In this document: positions 17,415-24,439 of the stretch, piece by piece
Position numbering within the stretch: the first letter of the stretch is position 1
Layout: every line of letters begins with the position of its first letter
From: Cloacimonetes bacterium UBA3900
Lineage (GTDB): Bacteria; Cloacimonadota; Cloacimonadia; Cloacimonadales; Cloacimonadaceae
NCBI GenBank assembly: GCA_002391675.1
Contig: DGFM01000038.1
Coordinates: forward strand, 1 to 63,863
DNA: 63,863 bases
Direction of reading: 5' to 3'
The notes under the pieces: model-generated
The model's input: the letters and a program-made list of their open reading frames with translations, nothing else
Databases searched by the model: none
Told to the model about the DNA's origin: nothing
Translations under genes and position numbers: made by a program

Positions 17415-19130
17415 TCATCCAAAAGCTTTCCCATTTCCCTGGCCTTCTCTGTCTATCCTCATCACCACCACATCGCCGGCTTTTACGTCTCCAAAAGAGA
17501 TGATATTGTCTTTGGCCGTCGCTTTTTCATATTTCAGCTCAGGCTGGTTTCCATCCAATATCTCTTTGATCCTCACGTCTCCAATCAGCTGCAAGGTAAA
17601 GCTTTCCATGTCATCAGCAAAGCTCACGCTCACTTCATATAGAGATTCATCCACCGTCACAGCTGCCCGTTTTTGCCACCACTCCGCGATCTTTCCCGGG
17701 CTGGTGATCCAGGTATCGGCGGTCCCAATCATCTCCAGGATATAGGGATACAGCTTTTCCATGTAGCTGATGTCTGTCCAGGCAGCCACGCTCATGTCTA
17801 TGCCCATCACGCTTCCGGATTTGATGCATTGCTGGAATATCTTTTTCACCATGCGCTTGGCGTCGTCCAGAGGCAGTTCTTTGTGGTAGTTCACCATCAG
17901 ATAGCGGTCTCTCAACACTATCGGGATTTCCCAAAAACCGCTCTGCGCCTTGGCTACCCAGGGCATCCACGGCAGGCCAAATCCATATTTGAAGCCTGGC
18001 GTTTCATCCGGCGCATGGCTCTGTCCGTAGGCGGGCGAGAGCTTGGAATGCAGCTCCAAAATCTTGGCGTTGGTCTTGTATCGCAGTTGCCTTATGCCGA
18101 TATTCGTCTTGTGCAGCAGGTGTATCAACACTTGTTTGCGGCTCAGGAAGTCATCGCGATTCAGCTTGTCCGCAGTGGCCAAGAGCCCTATCTCACACTT
18201 TTCCTTGTCCAGGTTTTGGATTTCCTCCAGCAGGTCTGCATCATCCAGGCTGTAGTCTATATCCTCACACGCTTCCGAGGCAAAAAACCAGCTGCTTTTC
18301 ACCTTGGCTTCACGCTCTAAGCTGCGGTACTCCTTAAAGTTCCAATACAGCTCGTAGTTGGTGAAGAGATATTTGAGCTTGCCCTTCATCTCATGCCAGA
18401 GGCGGCCCCACCTGAAGGTGAAGAAAAGTGCCACGTCATCGGCAATCCCGAGCAGCAGCGAAGAGAGGCTCCATTTTTGCAGGGTGTCCACGCTGTGAGT
18501 GAGGCATACCGCCGCCTTTTCGCCCTTGGGCCATTTCAGCTTCTTGCTGGTGTAAGTGCCTGAAGAACGGACATATTCCACGATCATGGAGTCCAAAAGC
18601 CAGAGCAGGTTGTCCACCGCCGGACTTTCCATATTGTCACGGAAGACGCTTTGGCTGTCCGCCAGCACGTAGTTTTCGTTACCTGCGCTGTTGAGGGCTT
18701 CTTCTCGCATGGCCAATCTGAAGAAGATGTTTGCTACCAGGTCAAAGGTGATTCTGCCTGCTTTCAGGCCGTCCTCGGTGTAGTTTACCGCCGGATAATC
18801 AAAGCTGCGGGCGCTGATCACCAAGGTGGGGGAGAGCAGATTCACCTTGCGCAGGTTGCTCTTCAATTTCGCCGCTGTGTAGGCAGTTTCGTCAAATAGA
18901 TCCGGCTCGCTTTGAATGAAAATGGTGATGTATTTGCGCGCAATCGCCTGCAGCTCCTCGCTTGTGGGCTCGGTGTATCCATACATGATCAATACGTCAT
19001 TTTCGCTCACCTGCTCCAGCCTCTCCACAAAGAGATAATTGTATCCCAATGCCGAGAGAGCATACTCAAACGCATAGCGAATCTGACTTTGAAAGCGCTG
19101 TAATTTGTAGTCTATATATATGGATATCAT
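17415..19130 (-). CDS. Polysaccharide-deacetylase-like protein (extended family)
   Basis: The protein has an N-terminal domain (about 1-180, ending FDLVANIFFRLAMREEAL) of the type that precedes certain long deacetylase homologues. A NodB-fold part follows with AAVCLTHSVDTLQKW and later ETPGFKYGFGLPW. In relatives the first motif reads THDVD; here the first aspartate, normally the catalytic base, is a serine, so deacetylase activity is doubtful. The tail (GDVKAGDVVVMRIDREG) looks like a small beta domain. No signal peptide is seen. ATG 19130 is preferred over TTG 19148 because GGAG lies six bases before it. It heads a two-gene operon with the WecA-like enzyme, so a role in lipid-linked glycan processing is inferred. 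Confidence 0.65.
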   Translation of the reverse strand: MISIYIDYKLQRFQSQIRYAFEYALSALGYNYLFVERLEQVSENDVLIMYGYTEPTSEELQAIARKYITIFIQSEPDLFDETAYTAAKLKSNLRKVNLLSPTLVISARSFDYPAVNYTEDGLKAGRITFDLVANIFFRLAMREEALNSAGNENYVLADSQSVFRDNMESPAVDNLLWLLDSMIVEYVRSSGTYTSKKLKWPKGEKAAVCLTHSVDTLQKWSLSSLLLGIADDVALFFTFRWGRLWHEMKGKLKYLFTNYELYWNFKEYRSLEREAKVKSSWFFASEACEDIDYSLDDADLLEEIQNLDKEKCEIGLLATADKLNRDDFLSRKQVLIHLLHKTNIGIRQLRYKTNAKILELHSKLSPAYGQSHAPDETPGFKYGFGLPWMPWVAKAQSGFWEIPIVLRDRYLMVNYHKELPLDDAKRMVKKIFQQCIKSGSVMGIDMSVAAWTDISYMEKLYPYILEMIGTADTWITSPGKIAEWWQKRAAVTVDESLYEVSVSFADDMESFTLQLIGDVRIKEILDGNQPELKYEKATAKDNIISFGDVKAGDVVVMRIDREGQGNGKAFG

Positions 19131-19164
19131 TGTGTTCTCCATCACCAATTCAATTTAAACCTTG

Positions 19165-19189
19165 ATTTTATATATGAGGGGATTGTCAA
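19165..19189 (-). promoter_or_regulatory. Putative promoter of the minus-strand deacetylase-like/WecA-like operon
   Basis: On the minus strand a perfect TTGACA (19189-19184) is followed by an AT-rich TATATAAAAT. The spacing to TATAAA is short (11 bases; 13 to TAAAAT), so the exact -10 is uncertain. The box lies about 55 bases before the chosen ATG. Confidence 0.35.
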
Positions 19190-19245
19190 GTGTTTTTGTC
19201 ACGGGGAGCGTGGATTCTTGTTTTTCACAGATGTTGATCATGTAT

Positions 19246-19318
19246 GGTCGCTTGCCACAGCGACCTGTACGGCGGTTGCCACACCGCCGTCAAGGTAGCC
19301 GGAGCTTGCCACAGCGCC
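19246..19318. repeat. Three consecutive hairpins sharing a TGCCAC loop
   Basis: Three inverted repeats follow one another, each presenting the loop TGCCAC. At 19246-19265 GGTCGCT pairs with AGCGACC. At 19269-19290 ACGGCGGT pairs with ACCGCCGT. At 19301-19318 GG-GCT pairs with AGC-CC across one A/G mismatch. The stems differ in sequence but all pair, while the loop is unchanged. The array lies between the minus-strand operon and the left end of the IS element. Confidence 0.85.
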
Positions 19319-19340
19319 GCAGCAGGCGCAGCTTGATGTT

Positions 19341-20900
19341 GAGTCTCTAATGTTGGTGTAAATTCCAACTTGTTATTGATACGGTTCTCTGAGGACATTT
19401 TAAAATTCCTCGTTATTCACTTCTATGTTCGGTCGACTGACTGTCGCCATTATCTTAACACTGGTGATATTCGTCAAGAGTTTTCTCATTTCTGGCTACC
19501 TGCTACCTTGGGATTGAGCTCTGCGGAGGTGGCATAGCCGACGGAGCAGAGCTCAATCCCGTCGGATTTTACAGCCAATGTCATTGGGCTTTTCTGGTTT
19601 TCTCTAATTGCCTCCATGGGTGATACAATATACCTTTTGCCGCTTATCCAGTCTTCTGATTGATCCTGCAGAATCGCACCGAACATCCTCGCACAGCTAT
19701 TCTCGTCAGGGAATATCCTGACGCATCTTTCCCGGCGTCTCAGCTCTCTATTCACTCGTTCAATTGGGTTCGTGCTCTTGATTTTACTCCAATGCGATGG
19801 AGGGAAATTAAGATAAGCTGTTATCTCGTGGTAAGTGCTATCGAGCCTGCCTAATAGCTTGTCTTTGTTCCTGGCTTCGGCTGCCTTGATGAGCTCGCTC
19901 CAAGCTGCCGCAAAAGATTCCCTTGTACTGGACTTAACCAAATCTTTTATACGCGGCAACAGCCACTGTAGATCAGACTTAGACACCTTGCTCATCGCGT
20001 TGCGCATCCAATGGACAATACAACGCTGTCTGAGTTGACCGGGGAAACATTCCTCTATCGCCTTTATCAATCCATCATGCTCGTCACTGATCCAGAGCTC
20101 CGATCTCTCAAGACCACGTGCTTTTAAGCTCTGAAAGAAGTCCTTCCAATTGTGATAACTCTCACGGTTACCAAGATGAAAACCCAGCACATCACGATAA
20201 CCATCTTCGCTTACACCAATTGCCACTAAAACAGCAGTAGAACGAACAGCATCATCTATCCTGATCTTGGTATAGATCGCGTCAACCCAAATATAGGCAT
20301 AACAGCTATCTAACTGCCTGTTCCGCCACTTCTCTATCTCATCATCAATCTTGGCGGCACAACGGCTTACCAAGCTGCGATCTATATTGCCAAGCCCTAA
20401 ATCCTCAAACACTTGGCTCATCTTGCGAGTAGGCACACCAGCATAATAGGCTTCGCAGATAATGCTGATCAAGGCCTTGTCTACGCGTGAATACCGCTCT
20501 AATATCGAGGGATAGAAACTGCCACGCCGAAGCTTGGGGACACTAACGTTGATCGCCCCTAATGCGGTTTTAAGAGGCTTCTTGCGCCTGCGATAGCCGT
20601 TGCGGCTGTTAGTCCGCTCATCTGATCGCTCATAACGATCGGCGCCCAATCTGTAACTTAATTCCGCTTCAATAAGTTCACGGATGCCGAATGCAAGCAC
20701 CTGCGCAAAATCGTTCGGCATAATTTCACTAAAGTACTTGACTAAATCTGCCACTTCAGTTTTCTTTGTCCTTGGTTGAGTCATTTGATTCTCCTTTAAT
20801 GATTCGTTTTGGTGAGAACCATAAAATAAAAAGTGGGAATCGGCTCAACCTTTTTGTTCAAAACGGTTACCTATTTTACACCAACCTTTGAGACACTACC
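19341..20900 (-). mobile_element. IS256-family insertion sequence (about 1.56 kb)
   Basis: One intact transposase gene is bounded by imperfect inverted ends. The left end GAGTCTCTAATGTTGG continues GTGTAAA; the right end, read inward, is GGTAGTGTCTC, four more bases, then the same GTTGGTGTAAA. The left end appears about four bases shorter. The same 12 bases CAGCTTGATGTT flank both sides (19329-19340 and 20901-20912) in direct orientation, as expected of a target duplication, although 8-9 bp is usual for this family. The element sits at the border between the core genes and the accessory glycan locus. Confidence 0.85.
19486..20784 (-). CDS. IS256-family (Mutator-type) DDE transposase
   Basis: The enzyme catalyses cut-and-paste or copy-out transposition of its own element. 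The DDE triad is intact: D168 in YIWVDAIYTK, D234 in WISDEHDGL and E342 in STNPIERVNRELRRR. The family signature RCIVHWMRN (C255, H258) and the N-terminal zinc-free DNA-binding part (NSRNGYRRRKKPLKT) are present. At 432 residues it has the usual full length with no frameshift. AAAGGAG sits six bases before the ATG on the minus strand. The copy could therefore be active, and it can promote rearrangement of the neighbouring repeats. Confidence 0.93.
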   Translation of the reverse strand: MTQPRTKKTEVADLVKYFSEIMPNDFAQVLAFGIRELIEAELSYRLGADRYERSDERTNSRNGYRRRKKPLKTALGAINVSVPKLRRGSFYPSILERYSRVDKALISIICEAYYAGVPTRKMSQVFEDLGLGNIDRSLVSRCAAKIDDEIEKWRNRQLDSCYAYIWVDAIYTKIRIDDAVRSTAVLVAIGVSEDGYRDVLGFHLGNRESYHNWKDFFQSLKARGLERSELWISDEHDGLIKAIEECFPGQLRQRCIVHWMRNAMSKVSKSDLQWLLPRIKDLVKSSTRESFAAAWSELIKAAEARNKDKLLGRLDSTYHEITAYLNFPPSHWSKIKSTNPIERVNRELRRRERCVRIFPDENSCARMFGAILQDQSEDWISGKRYIVSPMEAIRENQKSPMTLAVKSDGIELCSVGYATSAELNPKVAGSQK

Positions 20901-21060
20901 CAGCTTGATGTTTAAACCCGTGAAACCGCTATCTACTCAGCTGTTGCGAGTATCTGAAACCTGCGCCTCCAAAAAACCGAACTTCAACCCCCGGAAATTC
21001 CCCGGTTTATCCCCCTCGAAAAAGTGCTCATTTTGGGGCTTAATTTATTTGCCCAAAACA

Positions 21061-21270
21061 GATGCTTGCGAAACATTTGACTTTTCACCGGGCTTGCCCT
21101 CCCTGCGGAACTCCCTAGCCCTCACTTGCGTAACTCTTGGGTTTTCTTTGGGTTACTTGTGGATCCCACAGGAGACCCATAGGAGCCCCTAAGGGAGGCC
21201 GCATGAAATCGACGTTTTACAAGGCGGATTTGTTTTCGCAAAACCAGCTCCCAAGTTAAATATTTCAGAA
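21061..21270. repeat. Dispersed intergenic repeat A, copy 2 (inverted)
   Basis: This is the reverse complement of positions 3-210. The best-kept block is 21121-21240, containing GGGTTTTCTTTGGGTTACTT and GGAGGCCGCATGAAATCGAC. The pair of inverted copies brackets 21 kb that includes the core genes, the T9SS genes and the IS element. Recombination between them would invert this block. Confidence 0.85.
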
Positions 21271-21500
21271 AGCCCGCCCGTTTCAAGTGCCGGGGATTAA
21301 AAACGAACTCCTACTAAAATAGTAGGTGATCTGTGACTATCTTTTAGCCATTGTTATAATCCACTTTTTAGCCGCTATTGTTCTCTGGCCAGAGCGTGGT
21401 TTCCAGGTTACATTCTGCTAAGCCGCCAGCTTGCTGTCTCGCCCGTGGTCTCGCTTGTCCAAAGTCTTGGCCTCGCTTCCTGAAGCCCACGCAGCCGCTC

Positions 21501-21540
21501 TCCCTCCCTCCCTCCCTCCCTCTCTCGCTCTCTCCCTCTC
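21501..21540. repeat. TCCC/CTCT microsatellite; G-quadruplex motif on the minus strand
   Basis: Five TCCC units in a row (21501-21520) are followed by CTCT-rich sequence. Read on the minus strand, this gives five GGGA runs in 20 bases, a perfect G-quadruplex motif. A related GGGAGGGGG run occurs at 58228-58236 beside another copy of repeat B. Confidence 0.9.
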
Positions 21541-21547
21541 CGACAGG

Positions 21548-21790
21548 TTCGTGTAATTTCTATAGCTACCAATGGCCTCGATCCATTCCGCAGAGCTCTT
21601 CCGTCCCTGCAACGGCAGCCCATTGTAAACCCATAATTATATCATTCGTGTAATTCGTGTAATTCGTGGAAAAACAAAGAACTCCAAAACAGTGCGTATC
21701 ATAAAGTGTAACAGAGGTATAGCATACAATGACCTCCCCTTAATCCCCTCATCCATTCGTGTTCATTCGTGTGCATTCGTGGAAAAGTAA
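21548..21790 (+). repeat. TTCGTG-rich dispersed repeat B, copy 1
   Basis: The unit consists of TTCGTGTAATTTCTATAGC, a conserved core (GCTACCAATGGCCTCGATCC through CAGCCCATTGTAAAC), then clustered ATTCGTG/TAATTCGTG microunits, a middle part with GTGCGTATCATAAAGTGTA, and a second cluster of CATTCGTG units. Three further copies lie at 21835-22086, 27450-27732 and, inverted, 58322-58542. It contains no conserved reading frame. Confidence 0.9.
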
Positions 21791-21834
21791 AAAATATCCG
21801 TGTAAATCCGTGTTCATCCGTGGGAAAGAAAAAT

Positions 21835-22086
21835 CATTCGTGTAATTTCTAAAGCTACCAATGGCCTCGATCCATCCCGCAGAGCTCTTCCGTCTCTGCA
21901 ATGACAGCCCATTGTAAACTCCCATATTATATCATTCGTGTAATTCGTGTAATTCGTGGAAAAAGAAAGTGCCACAAAGAGGTGCGTATGATAAAGTGTA
22001 AGAGGCACATAGCATACAATGACCTCCCCTTAATCCCCTCATCCATTCGTGTTCATTCGTGTACATTAGTGGAAAAGAAAAAAGAA
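21835..22086 (+). repeat. TTCGTG-rich dispersed repeat B, copy 2 (tandem with copy 1)
   Basis: This unit repeats copy 1 almost completely about 287 bases downstream. In the core, GCAGAG pairs with CTCTGC around CTCTTCCGT, and CAATG pairs with CATTG around ACAGCC, giving two adjacent hairpins. The end of the unit reads ACATCCGTGG, as in copy 3. Confidence 0.9.
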
Positions 22087-22267
22087 CATCCGTGGTTTCC
22101 AAATGCCATCTCGCCTCAGGCAAGTAAAACAAGCAACTTTTACTTGACAATAACACCCTCTTCACAATTCTTGCTTACACTATGGAAAACGTTAATTTGA
22201 GATTATATACATATGACAAGCTCTTGCTTTACATCGGAAGCAAAATGGCCATGACGCAAGACTAATA

Positions 22268-22310
22268 GCCCGTTTCTGAGCGTAATTCAGCTTAGGGATG
22301 GGCCTTTTTT
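22268..22310 (+). terminator. Intrinsic terminator with no upstream gene
   Basis: GCCC (22268-22271) pairs with GGGC (22300-22303). Within it CTGAGC (22276-22281) pairs with GCTTAG (22290-22295), followed by TTTTTT (22305-22310). The nearest plus-strand gene upstream is many kilobases away, apart from repeats. It may end a small RNA or attenuate transcription entering the lipoprotein gene at 22580. Confidence 0.65.
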
Positions 22311-22579
22311 AGTTCCCCTTTCAGAGCAAGACGTGCAATATAGCAGCTCATTTTAATGTTCAGTGTAGAGTATGTTTTTAGTCGTAGTCCCCAAGCGACG
22401 GGGCGAAGCTGTATCTACGAGTAGAACTGTCAGCGCTGCCATTTATGCAGGCTTTGGGGATAATATAAAAAATAACGATAGGTTTACACAACTTATCTAA
22501 CATAGTGATAACGAGTGCTGGGGTTTGGTATGATTTCTAACCTCAGTGCTCCTCATCCAGAACAATCTATGGAGATTAC

Positions 22580-24079
22580 ATGAATATCAGGAAAGAAAAA
22601 CCAATGCCAGAGAGTAGGTGCACCCTGCGGCTTATCATAGCCTTGGGCTTGATCTCGCTTTCTCTGCTGTCGTTTGGCTGCAAGTCGTTAACCAAGCCAA
22701 GAGTCGGCAGTATTAGGGGCAAGGTGGTGCTTGAAAATGATAGCGGTGACCCTGCCTTTGATAATGCAGACCTGTCCGGGATAAAAGTCACTCTGTACAA
22801 ACCTGTTGCACTTGACAGCACCATAGTTAGGATTCGAAGCATTTATCCAGTCTTGGGAACTGATATGCATCAATCTATGGTATTTGATCCTCGTAAAGAA
22901 TCGCCTGTTAAGTCTACCACTACAAATGCAGAGGGTAGATACGAATTCAAAGATGTTTCTGCGGGGCAATACCATTTGGTTTTTGAGAAAGATGGATGGG
23001 GGCCAGTTGTGGAACATCATGTTGCCACAGGTAAATCCATTGATCAAGATGGAGAGGGTGGATTTGGGTCCAAAGAGCTGGTGACCACCACCATGTATCC
23101 AATAGTTCACATTCCTGCCACCGTAACTGACGAATTTACCTTTAAAAACAGACACACATATATGGTCGGCGCCAATGCAAGCTTTCTGGCTCCTGTTCAC
23201 TTTGAGGGGCACAGTAGGGTTCGTCTTGCTCCAAATGTTGGCATCAGCTTCTTTAATGATATTATCTATGACGATGCAAGTAACCATTATGTGACCTTCA
23301 CCTCGTTAGATCATGGTCCAGATGATGATTTGCCTCCTCTTTGGGGTGCCGTGAGGTCTTACAAGGACAATCAAATAGTGAAGAACTGGAGCGTTGAACA
23401 TTCTTCAGGTGGCATTATTATGAACGGCAACCACGCTGTTGTCACATCTTGTGTTATAAGGGATTCAGATACCGGTATCAATATCCAAGCAGAGTGTTCG
23501 AAGATTGAAAATATCATCTTTGACGGAATAATATCCAGAGCTGTATTCTATGACCAAGTGCAAGGTTCCGATATTATAAAACAACAGGTTACCAACTGCA
23601 TATTCAAATCCTGCCGGGAAGGGCTGCGCACGCGAGGTCAAGCTGTCAGGATCTCTAATAACTACTTTATAGACTGCGATAATGGTCTTTTTTCCTATGA
23701 TGGCTATCACATCATCAGAAACAATACCTTTGATAGAAATGTATATGCGATATGTATTACCAGTTCCACAATCTGTATAGAGTATAACGATTTCTATGAT
23801 AATCGATACAGTGTACGTTTTGTCCATGAATACCATGAGTATCTTTCTAACCCCCGGTTTGCCAACAACAATTTCTATCAAACCACAAGCTATGCTTTCT
23901 GGATTAGAGCTGATAACCCGCAAGGGGATATTGATGCAAAAAATAACTATTGGGCATCTTCTGACATAAATACAATAATCCATGATGCAAATGACGATCC
24001 CGAGTTGGATTGTGAGATTATCTACCTCCCCAAAAAATCGCAACCAATAGCAGGTGCGGGGGTTGTAGCTAATCCATAA
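22580..24079 (+). CDS. Lipoprotein with a CarboxypepD-like domain and a right-handed beta-helix
   Basis: A signal peptide ends in a lipobox (SLLSFGC, lipidated C34), so the protein is membrane-anchored and exported. Residues about 45-150 hold a carboxypeptidase-regulatory-like beta domain, recognisable by SIRGKVVLEN and NAEGRYEFKDVSAGQYHLVF. Residues about 200-480 carry short repeats such as VTNCIFKSCREGL, ISNNYFIDCDNGL and IRNNTFDRNVYAI, the pattern of pectate-lyase-type parallel beta-helices. Such folds bind or cleave acidic polysaccharides; no catalytic residues can be named. GGAG (22571-22574) lies five bases before the ATG. It is the first gene of the A+T-rich locus and may process or hold the surface glycan. 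Confidence 0.75.
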   Translation: MNIRKEKPMPESRCTLRLIIALGLISLSLLSFGCKSLTKPRVGSIRGKVVLENDSGDPAFDNADLSGIKVTLYKPVALDSTIVRIRSIYPVLGTDMHQSMVFDPRKESPVKSTTTNAEGRYEFKDVSAGQYHLVFEKDGWGPVVEHHVATGKSIDQDGEGGFGSKELVTTTMYPIVHIPATVTDEFTFKNRHTYMVGANASFLAPVHFEGHSRVRLAPNVGISFFNDIIYDDASNHYVTFTSLDHGPDDDLPPLWGAVRSYKDNQIVKNWSVEHSSGGIIMNGNHAVVTSCVIRDSDTGINIQAECSKIENIIFDGIISRAVFYDQVQGSDIIKQQVTNCIFKSCREGLRTRGQAVRISNNYFIDCDNGLFSYDGYHIIRNNTFDRNVYAICITSSTICIEYNDFYDNRYSVRFVHEYHEYLSNPRFANNNFYQTTSYAFWIRADNPQGDIDAKNNYWASSDINTIIHDANDDPELDCEIIYLPKKSQPIAGAGVVANP

Positions 24080-24439
24080 CCTTACCTTTCCCAATATGGT
24101 AGGCAAAAGTGCCCAATTTGCCCTGTTGAAATATGCAGTCAAATACTGGATATGTGCAGGGAAGGCGGTATTGGAAATTCAGATTCGACTTCTCAAAGTA
24201 GTGTTTCAACCATATCTTTTTATCTGCTAAATATAAGTCTGCCTGCGTTGAAAGCTTTTTGCGGTAATCTCGAATATGGTGTTAAGGTTATCGATGGAGC
24301 GCAATTGAGTTTTGTAGGATGAACTACTTCTTGGGCGCATGGGTATGTCAGGCTACAATCTTTGTCGCTCATGTCAGTAGATGGTGGATTGCTTCCACGA
24401 TAAACACATTAAACTTGTCATAGGACGTTAGAAATAAGT
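24080..24439. other. Gap of 360 bases without a recognised gene
   Basis: There is a 43-codon open frame from ATG 24103 (starting MVGKSAQFALLKYAVKYW). It has no good ribosome-binding site and no recognisable relative, so I do not call it. No terminator or clear promoter is visible. The sequence is A+T-rich like the genes around it and could hold decayed coding DNA. Confidence 0.4.

Larger units (their letters stand above)
20913..22579. other. Gene-free repeat-rich junction (about 1.7 kb)
   Basis: I see no convincing gene here. In order it holds a copy of repeat A (21061-21270), a perfect palindrome CCTACTA-AAA-TAGTAGG (21310-21326), and an isolated TATAAT (21355-21360) with no good -35 box. 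After these come a TCCC microsatellite (21501-21540), two tandem copies of the TTCGTG-rich repeat B (21548-22086), a TTGACA box (22144-22149), a small stem-loop TTGCTT/AAGCAA (22224-22243), a terminator (22268-22310) and 270 bases of unremarkable leader. Base composition shifts towards A+T from about 22.1 kb. Confidence 0.75.

Noticed and set aside
21378..21653. A 91-codon frame rich in Pro, Ser and Leu
   Set aside because: It is a translation of the TCCC microsatellite and repeat B, with no ribosome-binding site.
22215..22310. A c-di-GMP (GEMM) riboswitch, suggested by GCAAA and GACGCAA before a terminator
   Set aside because: The order and spacing of the P1/P2 helices do not fit the consensus; only short words match.
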